Shown in pieces: positions 16,759-25,929 of a stretch of 64,000 nucleotides of DNA (position 1 is its first letter; each line of letters opens with the position of its first letter). The position numbers and the translations under genes were made by a program. This stretch comes from Verrucomicrobiota bacterium. Lineage in GTDB: Bacteria; Verrucomicrobiota; Verrucomicrobiia; Opitutales; Opitutaceae. The notes under the pieces are model-generated. The model was given only the letters and a program-made list of their open reading frames with translations, made no database searches and was not told where the DNA came from. The stretch lies in NCBI GenBank assembly GCA_023428905.1, contig JAEYWP010000004.1, positions 186,001-250,000 on the forward strand, in the 5' to 3' direction.

Positions 16759-16831
16759 CGTGCCGGGGTGGAGGGGAGGGCGGGCCCCGGGGCCGGCTCC
16801 GCGGAGACGGGGCCGGCGGGGCAGGCAGCGC

Positions 16832-17227
16832 TTATTCGAAGGCGTTGCCGAACCACTTCTGGAAGTGTTCCCCGAGGACAGGAACGGGCTTCATCTGCCC
16901 GCCCGCGGCTGCGATCAGCCCCATCAGCCAGAGCACGAACAGGCCCAGCCAGAGGCCCAGACCCACCAGCCATCCGAGGATGGGAATGAAGGCGAGGACG
17001 ATCCAGCTGAACCCGAGCACCACGCTCGTCACGATCAGCCCGAGCGACTGGCGGAGGTGGAAGGAGCCGAGCCGGGTCTTTTTGTTTCCATGCAGCACGA
17101 TCGCGATGATGAAGCCGATCAGGTGGAGATAGCTGACGATCGCGACGGTCTTGTCCTCGGTCGCGAGGACGGGAGCCGGTGAGGGTTCGGGCGGGGGCGG
17201 GGTCGGGGCAGGGGGAACAGTATCCAT
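16832..17227 (-). CDS. DUF4870-like small membrane protein
   Basis: 131 aa. A Pro-rich N-terminal tail (PPAPTPPPPEPSPAP) is followed by three membrane helices: VAIVSYLHLIGFIIAIVLH, LGLIVTSVVLGFSWIVLAFI and a long one ending LWLMGLIAAAGG. The segment KKTRLGSFHLRQSLGL between the first two is characteristic of the DUF4870/Tic20-like family. Function unknown. I chose the ATG at 17227 (MDTVPPAP); an upstream GTG or ATG frame adds nine residues only. Confidence 0.8.
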   Translation of the reverse strand: MDTVPPAPTPPPPEPSPAPVLATEDKTVAIVSYLHLIGFIIAIVLHGNKKTRLGSFHLRQSLGLIVTSVVLGFSWIVLAFIPILGWLVGLGLWLGLFVLWLMGLIAAAGGQMKPVPVLGEHFQKWFGNAFE

Positions 17228-17292
17228 GGTTTGAAGACGGTTGAAGGGACGCACCCAGGCTAGGCGGCGCTTCCCGGTCCGTCAATCCCGCC

Positions 17293-18000
17293 TCAGGCCG
17301 TCGCCGGGGCGCGGCTGCGAACCAGGGCGGCCACCATCTCCGCCGCCTGGGTCAGCGGGATGGTGGTGGTGTTGATCACCAGGTCGTATCCGCCTGGGGA
17401 GGTCACATCGGCATTGAAGGTCGAGCGGACGTACCGGCTCCGCGCCGCGTCCTGGCGGCGATTGAACTCCATCGCCTCGGCGATATCCATGCCCTGGCGG
17501 CGCGCCATCGCCGCCGCGCGGTGGTGCGGCGAGGCCACCAGCCGCAGGTGCAGGCCATTGGGGACGGAGGAGGTGGCAAAATTGGCGCCCCGGCCGACCA
17601 GGATGGCATGGCCCGCCCGGGCGACCTCCCGCATCAGGTCGTGTGTCTTGCGGATCAGCTCCCAGAGGCTGGGGTGCAGCCCCACCAGTTCGCCGACCGA
17701 TGCGTTGAGCTCCGACACGCTGTCCTCCGGCAGAAAACGCGCGAGCCGGGGCTCCAGGCCGTTGGTCTCGAGCATCCGGTCGATCAGGTCGGAATCGATC
17801 ACCCGCCAGGGCGGGGAACCGGGCTGCTCATGGCTGAGAAGGTCGGCGAGGATGGCGGCGAGGGAGGATCCACCCGCGCCCGATTCGCGTGAAAGGGTGA
17901 CAAACGGGCCCTCGGGGGAGGAGGACCAGCCGGGACGTGTGTCACCCAGCTGGACGTTCAGGTAGGCCGGGGTTTTTTCCAGGGCGGGGTGCGTGTTCAT
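17293..18000 (-). CDS. Cytidylate kinase-like family protein
   Basis: 235 aa, cytoplasmic. The N-terminal VTLSRESGAGGSSLAAIL is the altered P-loop of the cytidylate kinase-like family (PF13189), followed by RVIDSDLIDRML, GHAILVGRGANF, LHLRLVASPHHR and YDLVINTTTIPLTQAA. The family resembles nucleoside monophosphate kinases, but its substrate is not settled. It is followed on the same strand by the DUF4870 gene, 65 nt away. Confidence 0.85.
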   Translation of the reverse strand: MNTHPALEKTPAYLNVQLGDTRPGWSSSPEGPFVTLSRESGAGGSSLAAILADLLSHEQPGSPPWRVIDSDLIDRMLETNGLEPRLARFLPEDSVSELNASVGELVGLHPSLWELIRKTHDLMREVARAGHAILVGRGANFATSSVPNGLHLRLVASPHHRAAAMARRQGMDIAEAMEFNRRQDAARSRYVRSTFNADVTSPGGYDLVINTTTIPLTQAAEMVAALVRSRAPATA

Positions 18001-18206
18001 GGGGCAGTGGGGTTGGCTGGCAGTTTATCTCCGCGGGTCGCGGGTGCAAACGCTCGTCTGTGGCCCGCAAGTCCCGTGTTTACAGGGAGAAGTGAAGATT
18101 ATTTTCCCTGCCGCTGCGACGCGGTGTCCCGGGCGCCGACAGGGCGTCACCCGCGCGCTTTTTCTTCTGGTGGAATCGCGTGGCTGCCTCCCTCCTGACC
18201 TTGCGC

Positions 18207-18569
18207 ATGTGCCCCCTTTCAAACTCCGCCGTCGATGCCGGTTTCCGCAAGCTTCGCCTGGAAGAGGCTGGGCGGCATGCCTTCCTCTGCATCGGGCCGG
18301 ACTGTTGTGCGGAGGCCGAGGGTCTTGCCTCGTGGGAGGTGCTCAAGGCGGAGTTGAAGGCGGCAGGTGTCCCCGTCTTGCGGACCAAGGCCGCCTGCCT
18401 GCGGGTGTGCAGCGGGGGACCCTGGCTCGTGGTGTATCCAGAGGGAGTCTGGTACGGCGCGGTCACCGCGGAGCGCTGCCGCCGGATCGTGCAGGAACAC
18501 CTGGTCGGCAATCGCCCGGTCGCGGAGTGGATTGCGCGGGAGCATCCCCTGAGAGCGCCTCCGGTGTAG
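18207..18569 (+). CDS. Thioredoxin-like [2Fe-2S] ferredoxin
   Basis: 120 aa from the ATG at 18207; TTG or GTG starts at 18201 and 18180 are possible. Cluster-ligand cysteines lie in FLCIGPDCC (residues about 28-36) and in AACLRVCSGGPWLVVYPEG, the arrangement of thioredoxin-fold [2Fe-2S] ferredoxins (NuoE/sucrase-ferredoxin-like). It should be a small cytoplasmic electron carrier. The Hsp70-system operon begins 94 nt downstream on the same strand, but nothing ties their functions together. Confidence 0.85.
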   Translation: MCPLSNSAVDAGFRKLRLEEAGRHAFLCIGPDCCAEAEGLASWEVLKAELKAAGVPVLRTKAACLRVCSGGPWLVVYPEGVWYGAVTAERCRRIVQEHLVGNRPVAEWIAREHPLRAPPV

Positions 18570-18663
18570 TCGACCTTTGGCGACGTGGGGAAAGAACCCG
18601 CCGGACTGCAATGCCTGTGGACAACGCCCGGCGGACCTCGTATCGCTGCAACACCCCGCTCTC

Positions 18664-20700
18664 ATGGCAGACTCGCTTTCCATGCCGCAAGAGGCGGCCG
18701 CCGGGACGCCGTGGGCCGCACTCCATGACGCCGCGACCCACGCGGCGACCCCCCGGCTGTATTCGGAAAACGCCTTCCGTCTCCTGGGTTTGCCCGTGCT
18801 GGCCAGCCTGCGGGACCTGCTTCGCCGCGGGGATGAGCTGGCGATGGGGCTCGAGCTGGGCACAGCCACCTGGGACTGGGCCTTTGCCCCGGCCACGACC
18901 GCGGACCTGGCGCTGGCACGCACCGCCGCGCCGGCGCTGAAGGACCCGCGCCGGCGCCTGGTCGATGAGTTTTTCTGGTTCTGGCCTGAATCGTATCCGG
19001 AGGACGGAGCGGACCCGGCTCTCCAGGCCCTGGCCCGCGGCGAGCCGGGGGAGGCGGTGGCCTTGTGGGCCGCCCGCAGTGCGGACGAGGCGCCGACGAC
19101 CCTGCATAACCTCGCGGTGTACCATCACCTGATGGCCCTCGAGCAGGAGCAGGCGGCCTACGGCGTGCCGGACGAGGACAAGATGGCCTGGTGGCAGGCC
19201 TCCGCGCGCTATTGGGAGAGGCTGCTGCACCACGAGCCCTGCTGGGAGCGACTGCGGGCGCGCGTCCGATCCTGGCAGGATCCGCAGGTGCCGCCGGAGG
19301 CGGTGGACCGGCTTCGCCGCCTCCTCCCCGAATACCTTTCCGCCGTGAACGCGGCCCTCGCCCTGAGATACGCCGAGGCGGGGGATACGTCCGCGGCCGG
19401 GCGGCAGGTGGCCGTCCTCGGCGCGATTCACCCCGAACCCGCGGCCGCGCGCCGGGCGCTCGACCGCGGGGCCGCGCCGGTCGTCCGCCGGATCGACACG
19501 CGCATCGCCGACGCGAAGCGGGTGGCGGCGGCGGATGCTGCCGCCGCTGGCGACGCCGCCCATGCGCTGGTGGCACACAGCCTCGCGGATATCCACACGA
19601 TCGATACCCTGTGCGGCCGGGAGTCGGAGTTTTTCATCGAGACCTGCACCCGCCTGGCAACCGCCGTTCTCGACGCCCTCGTCGTTTACCAGCGTGCCAC
19701 CCAGGATGACGCGGGCTGCCTTCCGCTCCTCGTCCTCCTCGGTACCCTTCCGCTGTTCACCGATACCCGTATCCGCGTGGAGAGTACTTTCGACGTGATC
19801 TTCGCCAACACCGTCTCCGAGGCGGGGCCGGGCGGGGAGGATCCGCCGGACGACACCGCGGAGACCCCGCGTTATGCGCGCGCCTACCGCATCCTGCGCG
19901 AGCACCTGATCCCGCGCTGGCTCCAGTTGGAGATGGATGAGGCGACCCGGCGCGCGGGGGCCGATCAGATCGCCGCCCTTCTCCTGGAGACGGCGCAGGC
20001 GGCATGCGATCAGCGGGAGGACATCGCCTTTGCCCTCCACATCCTGGAGACCCGGGCCATCCTTCCGGCGACGGAAGGCGTGCGGGAGCGCCGCCACGGG
20101 GAACGGGCGGAATTTGAGCGCCGTTATGAGGAGGACCGCTCGAAGGAGCTGCGGCTGCCGCTCGGATTGTCCTATTTGGAGATCACGCGGCGCGGCGTGG
20201 TCTGGGATGGCGTGGTGACCGAGCTCCCCGCAATTGAGGCCCTGCGGTGCGGCATCCTTCAGCCGCCCCCCGGGACGGGCGCGCCTCTGCGCCACGTCGT
20301 TGCCTGGCTGACGGCGGAGGGTGAAACCGTCCTCGACGAGCAGTCCGCCTTCAGCGAGCCGGAGGTAGCGGCCGAACACTACGCGCGGGTCCTCGATGCG
20401 CTTTATTACTTCGTGGTGCCACGGGTGGTCGGCCGGCTGGTCGAGCAGGTACGGGCAGGGGAGGCCGTCCGGATTGGCAACATCGCCATCAGCGCCACCG
20501 GACTCTCTCGGGTGGTGGGTTCGCGCGTCTTCAAGCGCGAGCAGCAGATTGCCTTCGCCCGAGTGAGGCATCGGCTGGAGGCCGGCGTGTGGATTGTGGG
20601 AAGTGCGGACGCGCCCCGGCAGGAGGAGCATTATGTCACCGCGGAGGTGTGGAACGCGCTTCTGTGCGGATATGTGATTGATGCCCTCGCTTCCACGTAG
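18664..20700 (+). CDS. J-domain-like co-chaperone lacking HPD, with helical repeat body
   Basis: 678 aa from ATG 18664 (a Met at 18682 is also possible). Residues about 25-105 look like a degenerate J domain: ENAFRLLGLPVLASLRDLL begins it and LKDPRRRLVDEFFWFWPE ends it, as in J proteins. The HPD tripeptide needed to stimulate DnaK is absent. The rest is alpha-helical and TPR-like (LHNLAVYHHLMALEQEQAA, HALVAHSLADIHTID). The C-terminal 180 residues include beta-rich LGLSYLEITRRGVVWDGVV and RIGNIAISATGL. It is first in a tight run with GrpE-like, Hsp70 and membrane repeat genes, which supports a co-chaperone role. Confidence 0.7.
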   Translation: MADSLSMPQEAAAGTPWAALHDAATHAATPRLYSENAFRLLGLPVLASLRDLLRRGDELAMGLELGTATWDWAFAPATTADLALARTAAPALKDPRRRLVDEFFWFWPESYPEDGADPALQALARGEPGEAVALWAARSADEAPTTLHNLAVYHHLMALEQEQAAYGVPDEDKMAWWQASARYWERLLHHEPCWERLRARVRSWQDPQVPPEAVDRLRRLLPEYLSAVNAALALRYAEAGDTSAAGRQVAVLGAIHPEPAAARRALDRGAAPVVRRIDTRIADAKRVAAADAAAAGDAAHALVAHSLADIHTIDTLCGRESEFFIETCTRLATAVLDALVVYQRATQDDAGCLPLLVLLGTLPLFTDTRIRVESTFDVIFANTVSEAGPGGEDPPDDTAETPRYARAYRILREHLIPRWLQLEMDEATRRAGADQIAALLLETAQAACDQREDIAFALHILETRAILPATEGVRERRHGERAEFERRYEEDRSKELRLPLGLSYLEITRRGVVWDGVVTELPAIEALRCGILQPPPGTGAPLRHVVAWLTAEGETVLDEQSAFSEPEVAAEHYARVLDALYYFVVPRVVGRLVEQVRAGEAVRIGNIAISATGLSRVVGSRVFKREQQIAFARVRHRLEAGVWIVGSADAPRQEEHYVTAEVWNALLCGYVIDALAST

Positions 20701-20718
20701 ACAGTCTCACTTCACCCC

Positions 20719-21267
20719 ATGTCGAAACCGACCTTCTTCAACCAGCTGCTCGCGCAGGATCCGCGCCGGCTGGTCCGTTTCCCGGACTACCCGCTGGACG
20801 CGGCCATGGCGGAACTTCGCCAGTTGCAGCAACAGCTTGCGGAGGCTGCAGCCCGCCCACCCGCGCCTGTGGCCGTGGTAGCGCCGGCGCCCGCACCTGC
20901 GGCTGCGCCCACCCTGCCCGACGGCATGGCGTCGTCGATCGCCGCGCTGGCGACCCACGTCTGGCGGACGCGAGGCAAGATGGTGGATCCGGACTCCGGC
21001 GAACCGAGGGAGGAATCCCGCAAGGCCTACCGGCACGTCGAAGCCTCTTTCGAGGCCTTTGCCCAGATGGGGGTGACGCTGAACGACTGGATCGGCCAGC
21101 CCTTCGATCCCGGACTGCCGGTCAAGGTCCTCACTTTTCAACCCACCCCGGGCGTGACGCGTGACACCGTTGTCGAGGCAGTCCGCCCCACCGTGATCTG
21201 GAAAGATCAGCTGTTGCAGTTGGGTGAGGTTATCGTTGGCATTCCAGGAAACACAGAGAACACCTAG
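20719..21267 (+). CDS. GrpE-like nucleotide exchange factor
   Basis: 182 aa. The N-terminal part has a short helix (MAELRQLQQQLAEAAA) and an Ala/Pro linker (residues about 48-66). The C-terminal half ends VKVLTFQPTPGVTRDTVVEAV...LLQLGEVIVG, which follows the beta-wing pattern of GrpE (a valine-rich strand, then a late EVxV strand). GrpE releases ADP from Hsp70. The long GrpE coiled coil is much reduced, so homology is distant. Position between the J-like protein and the Hsp70, with 1-nt stop/start overlap (TAGTG) to the latter, is the main support. Confidence 0.65.
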   Translation: MSKPTFFNQLLAQDPRRLVRFPDYPLDAAMAELRQLQQQLAEAAARPPAPVAVVAPAPAPAAAPTLPDGMASSIAALATHVWRTRGKMVDPDSGEPREESRKAYRHVEASFEAFAQMGVTLNDWIGQPFDPGLPVKVLTFQPTPGVTRDTVVEAVRPTVIWKDQLLQLGEVIVGIPGNTENT

Positions 21268-23756
21268 TGAGTCGCACGACCATCGATTACGGCATCGATC
21301 TCGGGACGACCAACAGCGCGATTGCCGTGCTGGCGGGCACCGGGACCGAAATCATCAAGAACAACGTGGACTCCGACGTCACCCCGTCGGCCGTTTACAT
21401 CAATCGCGCGGGCAATCTCTGGGTGGGCCAGGGTGCGCGCTCCAAGCTTGCTGACGAGCGGGCCGAGGACGACGTCTTCCTCGAATTCAAACGGCGGATG
21501 GGAACCGGTTTTGAATACGTCTTCCGGGCCAATGGCCGGCGGATGAGGCCGGAGGAGCTTTCTGCCGAGGTGCTGAAGTCGCTCCGCGGCGACGTCTCGC
21601 AAAAGCGGGGAGAGGACATCTCGGCAGCGGTGATCACGGTGCCGGCCGCGTTTGAGCTTCACCAATGCGAGGCGACGAAAAAAGCCGCCGAGCTGGCCGG
21701 TTTCCGGACCGTCGCACTCCTGCAGGAGCCGGTCGCGGCCGCGCTCGCCTACGGCTATCAGAAAATCGAGGCCCAGGCCTACTGGATGGTCTTTGATTTT
21801 GGCGGGGGCACGTTTGACGCCGCCCTGATCCGTTCGGATGAGGCCGGCATGATCGTGGCCAATCATGGTGGCGACAATTTCCTCGGCGGCTCCGACATCG
21901 ACTGGGCCATCGTCGAGCACGTGCTCGCCCCCCGGGTGATGAGCGAGTATTCACTGCGGGACTTCAAGAGCGGCGCCGAGCGCTACAAATACGACATGCT
22001 CCGCCTCAAGTCTGCGGCGGAAAACGCCAAGGTGGAGCTCTCCCGCAAGGAAAGCACCTACCTCGAGGTGACCCTGCGCCGCGTCACCAGCGAGACCGTC
22101 ACATTTGAGACTGAAATCACCCGGCAGGACGTTTTCAGGGCGGCCGAGCCGGTGGTGAAAAAGGCGGTCGGCATTGCGAAGCGGGTGCTGGCTGAAAAGG
22201 GCCTCTCCCCGGCGGACGTGCAGAAACTGGTGTTTGTCGGCGGCCCGACCCTGGCTCCGTATTTCCGCGAACAGGTGCGTGAGGCACTGGGCATCCCCTT
22301 CGATTTTTCCGTGGATCCACTGACGGTGGTCGCACGCGGCGCCGCCATCTTTGCCGGCACCCAGCGGCTGACCCCGGCCACGGTCCGCCCCGCGGGCCCA
22401 GCCACCCGCCTCTCGATCGAACTGTTGTACAAGCCGGTGGGCGCCGACCCGGAGCCCCTGGTGGGCGGCAAGGTTGTCCCTGCCTCCGGGACGTCCCTTT
22501 CCGGATACACGATCGAGATCGTGAACCAGCAGTCGCGCTGGCGCAGCGGCAAGGTCGGGTTGAAGGAGAACGGCGCGTTTCAAATCACTGCCCGGGCCCA
22601 GCGCGGGGTGCAGAATACGTTCACCATCGAGGTGCGCGACGGCACCGGCACCTTGCACGAGGCCTCCCCCGACCATTTCAAATACACCGTTGGGATGGTG
22701 GTGGAGGAGCAGCCCATCATCCACAATCTCGGTATTGCCACCGCGGATAACCGGGTCGGCGTCCATTTTGTCAAGGGGCAGGGCCTGCCCGCCAAGTACA
22801 CCAAACCGTACCGAACCTCCCTCGGGCTCAAGCAGGGCGAGTCCGGCAGCGTGATTCGTATTCCCGTGGTGGAAGGCAATCGTGATCTGGCCGACCGCAA
22901 TGTGCTGATCGGGATGCTCGAGATCCGGGCGGAGAACCTGAAGCGCGATCTGCCGGCGGGAAGCGAGATCGAGGTCACCCTGCACATGGACGCGTCGCGG
23001 ATCCTGACGGTCCTGGCGTACGTCCCCCTGCTCGACGAGGAGTTCCCCTCCAAGATCGAACTGGGCGGCAAGATCCGGCAGCCGGATGTTGACCTCCTCC
23101 GCAGTGAATTTGAACGGGAGAAAGCCCGCCTCGACCAGCTGCGCAGCTCCGTTCAAGTCACAAGTGACGCGGGCGCGGCGGACGCTCTCCGCACGATCGA
23201 GGGCTCGCCGGCGGTGAAGGACCTCGAACAGCGCCTGCACCAGGAGACGGTCGATTTTGATGCCCTCCTCAAGGCCGAGCGCGAACTGATCGAGATCCGT
23301 GGCCGGATCGACGACGTTGCCGGCCAGGTCCTATGGCCCGCGGCGGTCAAGGAGGTCGAGGACTGGCTGGTCGATCTGGACAAGATGGTGACCGACACCG
23401 GAACCGCCGAAGAGAAGGCTCGGGTCAAGGCGCTCCGCGAGCAGGTCCGGGCAATCGTGGCCGACCAGGATCGGGAACGGTTGAAGAAGAAGCGCGAGGA
23501 GATCGGCGACGTGTATTCATCCATTCTCTACCGGCAGACCTCGTATTGGGTGAAGCACTTCGAGGGCCTGGCCGACAGCGTGGGCCAGATGCGCGATCCC
23601 GATCGTGCGGTTGCGCTTGTCGCCCAGGGCCGCCTGCACGTGAAGAGCAACCAGCTGGCTGAGCTGAAGGCCGTGGTCTTTCAGCTACAGGATCTGCTGC
23701 CCAAGGCGCCGCTCGACGAGGGCGACCGGGGATATGGCTCGGGGGTGCTGGTGTGA
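21267..23756 (+). CDS. Long Hsp70-family chaperone
   Basis: 829 aa, against about 640 for DnaK. The ATPase domain (about 1-380) has YGIDLGTTNSAIAVL, AVITVPAAFE, LLQEPVAAALAYGY, VFDFGGGTFDAALI, LGGSDIDWAI and VFVGGPTLAPYFREQV. The substrate-binding part follows (KENGAFQITARAQRG). The C-terminal 250 residues are helical and charged (RSEFEREKARLDQLRSSVQ, KEVEDWLVDLDKM), longer than the DnaK lid. It starts with GTG at 21267, overlapping the GrpE-like stop, and its own stop overlaps the next gene (GTGA). It is not the housekeeping dnaK by context. Confidence 0.9.
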   Translation: MSRTTIDYGIDLGTTNSAIAVLAGTGTEIIKNNVDSDVTPSAVYINRAGNLWVGQGARSKLADERAEDDVFLEFKRRMGTGFEYVFRANGRRMRPEELSAEVLKSLRGDVSQKRGEDISAAVITVPAAFELHQCEATKKAAELAGFRTVALLQEPVAAALAYGYQKIEAQAYWMVFDFGGGTFDAALIRSDEAGMIVANHGGDNFLGGSDIDWAIVEHVLAPRVMSEYSLRDFKSGAERYKYDMLRLKSAAENAKVELSRKESTYLEVTLRRVTSETVTFETEITRQDVFRAAEPVVKKAVGIAKRVLAEKGLSPADVQKLVFVGGPTLAPYFREQVREALGIPFDFSVDPLTVVARGAAIFAGTQRLTPATVRPAGPATRLSIELLYKPVGADPEPLVGGKVVPASGTSLSGYTIEIVNQQSRWRSGKVGLKENGAFQITARAQRGVQNTFTIEVRDGTGTLHEASPDHFKYTVGMVVEEQPIIHNLGIATADNRVGVHFVKGQGLPAKYTKPYRTSLGLKQGESGSVIRIPVVEGNRDLADRNVLIGMLEIRAENLKRDLPAGSEIEVTLHMDASRILTVLAYVPLLDEEFPSKIELGGKIRQPDVDLLRSEFEREKARLDQLRSSVQVTSDAGAADALRTIEGSPAVKDLEQRLHQETVDFDALLKAERELIEIRGRIDDVAGQVLWPAAVKEVEDWLVDLDKMVTDTGTAEEKARVKALREQVRAIVADQDRERLKKKREEIGDVYSSILYRQTSYWVKHFEGLADSVGQMRDPDRAVALVAQGRLHVKSNQLAELKAVVFQLQDLLPKAPLDEGDRGYGSGVLV

Positions 23757-24340
23757 GCACGGCCGATCCCTCCAATCCGGGTACGATTTCTCTGAGCCTC
23801 AGGCTGGCCAAGGCGATGGCGCTTGCGCGAGCGGGCCGCTACCGCGAGGCGCAAAGCCTGATCGCGGGCGACCGCACCATTCCCGACCACCCGCTGGAAC
23901 TGCATGCCCTCGCCTCGCTGGTGACCAGTGAGGGCGATTACCTGCGCGCCCTGAAACTCTGGGAGCTGCTCCTCCAGAAAGACCCGCAGCACGGCGAGGC
24001 GCGGCGGATGATTGATGCGATCGAACTTTGGCTGAGCCGTTCCTCGTGGATGAAGTACTGGCAACTGGGAGCGGCGGCACTCGCGGCGTTGCTCGTGGCT
24101 CTGATCCTGTGGGTGACCACCTCGGGACCGGCCACCGCCTCCCGCCCCGTCCCTGCAGCAGGGGCCACGGGTAACGACGACTTCGGCGTGATCAGTCCCT
24201 CTCAGGAGACGGCGCGACCGGCCGAGGTGCGTCCCACTCCCCGTCCGGTCCAGCCCGCCTACCAGGCGCCCGAGCCGGCTCCGGTTGTACGGTTTCCCGG
24301 CGTTTCCACGCCGCCGAAAAAGCGGACCAATACCCGCTGA
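23753..24340 (+). CDS. Membrane-anchored TPR-like partner of the Hsp70
   Basis: 195 aa, GTG start overlapping the Hsp70 stop. Residues 10-90 form about two TPR-like helical pairs (AKAMALARAGRYREAQSLI, LLQKDPQHGEARRMIDAIE). A single membrane helix follows at about residue 105-122 (LGAAALAALLVALILWVTT), then a Pro-rich tail. Topology would leave the TPR part in the cytoplasm, where it could hold the Hsp70 complex at the inner membrane. That role is inferred from the operon only. Confidence 0.7.
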   Translation: MSTADPSNPGTISLSLRLAKAMALARAGRYREAQSLIAGDRTIPDHPLELHALASLVTSEGDYLRALKLWELLLQKDPQHGEARRMIDAIELWLSRSSWMKYWQLGAAALAALLVALILWVTTSGPATASRPVPAAGATGNDDFGVISPSQETARPAEVRPTPRPVQPAYQAPEPAPVVRFPGVSTPPKKRTNTR

Positions 24341-24420
24341 CGCGCCGACGGGCGCCCGAGTGAGTCGCTGAAGAGGCAACCCGGCGCTCGTCACCGACAG
24401 GTGCCGGTCTTTGCCGCGGG

Positions 24421-25728
24421 TTAGTCGAAGGCGTATACGTTGCCGTCCGCGCTGCCGATGTAGAGCTCCCCGTCGGCCAGGGTGGGGGAGGCGAGGAAAC
24501 TGCCCACCTTGAGAAGGTTGGCGCCCATGCGAAACCCGTCTTCGAAGAATTCGGAACCGCCGAGCACGCCCCAGTTGGGTTTGCCGTCGGAACCGAAAAA
24601 GCCCAGCGGATCCTGCTTTCGCGCCTCGGTCTGGTACTGCGAAAGCACGGCACCGGTGCTGGCGTCGATGGCAGAGAGCGTCCCAGCGAAGGTGCCGACA
24701 TACGCGACCCCGTCCGCGATGGCGGCGGACGAAAACACAATCATGTCGGTCTCTTGCTCAAAGCGCGCCTTTCCGGTCGCTAGATCGACGGCGTAAAACT
24801 TGTGCGGGATGGAGGAGCCCACGTAGGCCACGCCGTTGTGGATTGCGGGCGTGGCGTTGATCCAGGTGGGCTTGATGGAGAAGGCCCAGCGCTTCTCACC
24901 CGTGGCGGCATCGACCGCGTACAGGTTGGCATCGCGGCAGCCGAAATACACCACGCCGTCCTTCACCGCCGGCGACGACTGGATCCCGGTCTGATTGTGA
25001 TTCTCCGGATCCTCGCCTGTCTTGAAGCGCCAACGTTCGGCGCCCGTCTTGGCGTCCAACGCATAGAGGTGGGCGTCCCAACTGCCGATGTAGAGGACAC
25101 CGTCGGAGAGGGCGGGGGAGGCGTGCACCACATTGCCCGTCTTGAATCTCCAAACCAGCGCCCCGGTGTCGGCCGCCAGCGCATACACGTGCCCGTCTCC
25201 GGATCCAAAATACACGATGCCGTCCGACACCAGCGGCGAAGAGAGGTAGAAGTCCCAGAAGTCGGGAATGGTCTGGCTCGCCGGCTTCTGGCCATGGAGG
25301 CCGCGCGCCTCGAAACGGCGTTCACCGCCGGTCTGAAACACCCAGCGCGGTTTTCCGGTGGCGGTGTCGAGGGCGTAGAACGCGCCGTCATAACTGCCTG
25401 CGTAGACCATGGACCCCGCCACGGCCGGCGTGCTGCGCACATGCCCCTTGGTGGCGAATCGCCAGCGCTCCGCGCCGGTGGCGCGGTCCAGCGCGTAGAT
25501 GTTACGATCGTCGCTGCCGACATAAACGGTATCTTCGTCCACCGCAGCCGAACCGATCACCCATCCCCCGGTTTTGAAGGTCCATTTGGGCGACGTCAGG
25601 ACCTTGGGTCCGCTTCCCGGCGCCTCGCCCGTGCGAGCTGGGTTGTGGCCAAACATGCTCTGGGCGACGCCCGTCGAGACGAGCAGGGTGGATAAGCACA
25701 ACGAAAGGAATCGGGTGGGTAGGGACAT
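24421..25728 (-). CDS. Exported PQQ-like beta-propeller protein (BamB/quinoprotein repeat)
   Basis: 435 aa with a signal peptide (MSLPTRFLSLCLSTLLVSTG, cleavage near VAQS). At least seven repeats of the type TVYVGSDDRNIYALDRATGAE-RWRF run through the protein, the blades of a WD/PQQ-like propeller as in BamB. No cofactor or catalytic site is evident, and no bam or dehydrogenase gene is adjacent. It is more likely a scaffold or binding protein than an enzyme. Monocistronic by position. Confidence 0.85.
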   Translation of the reverse strand: MSLPTRFLSLCLSTLLVSTGVAQSMFGHNPARTGEAPGSGPKVLTSPKWTFKTGGWVIGSAAVDEDTVYVGSDDRNIYALDRATGAERWRFATKGHVRSTPAVAGSMVYAGSYDGAFYALDTATGKPRWVFQTGGERRFEARGLHGQKPASQTIPDFWDFYLSSPLVSDGIVYFGSGDGHVYALAADTGALVWRFKTGNVVHASPALSDGVLYIGSWDAHLYALDAKTGAERWRFKTGEDPENHNQTGIQSSPAVKDGVVYFGCRDANLYAVDAATGEKRWAFSIKPTWINATPAIHNGVAYVGSSIPHKFYAVDLATGKARFEQETDMIVFSSAAIADGVAYVGTFAGTLSAIDASTGAVLSQYQTEARKQDPLGFFGSDGKPNWGVLGGSEFFEDGFRMGANLLKVGSFLASPTLADGELYIGSADGNVYAFD

Positions 25729-25929
25729 GGGTGGAAGAAGAACACCGCGGACGGGCGAATCCCTTCAAGCTTTTGCGGGCGCACAGGACTTGGATCGTAT
25801 GCAGAAAACCACGTCACGATGGCCCGCCGCCAACCTGAGGGCAGGACTGCGTTGGTAGGTGCGCCTCGTTTCATCGGCCCGCTTTGCCGTTGTCGCCCGC
25901 GCGAACGGCGGGTTTGCTCGGCCACAGCC

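Noticed and set aside
18463..20631. 722-aa open frame on the minus strand opposite the J-like gene
   Set aside because: It has no motif, is Arg/Gly-rich in the way expected of antisense GC-rich DNA, and the plus-strand frame is tied into an operon by spacing and domain content.
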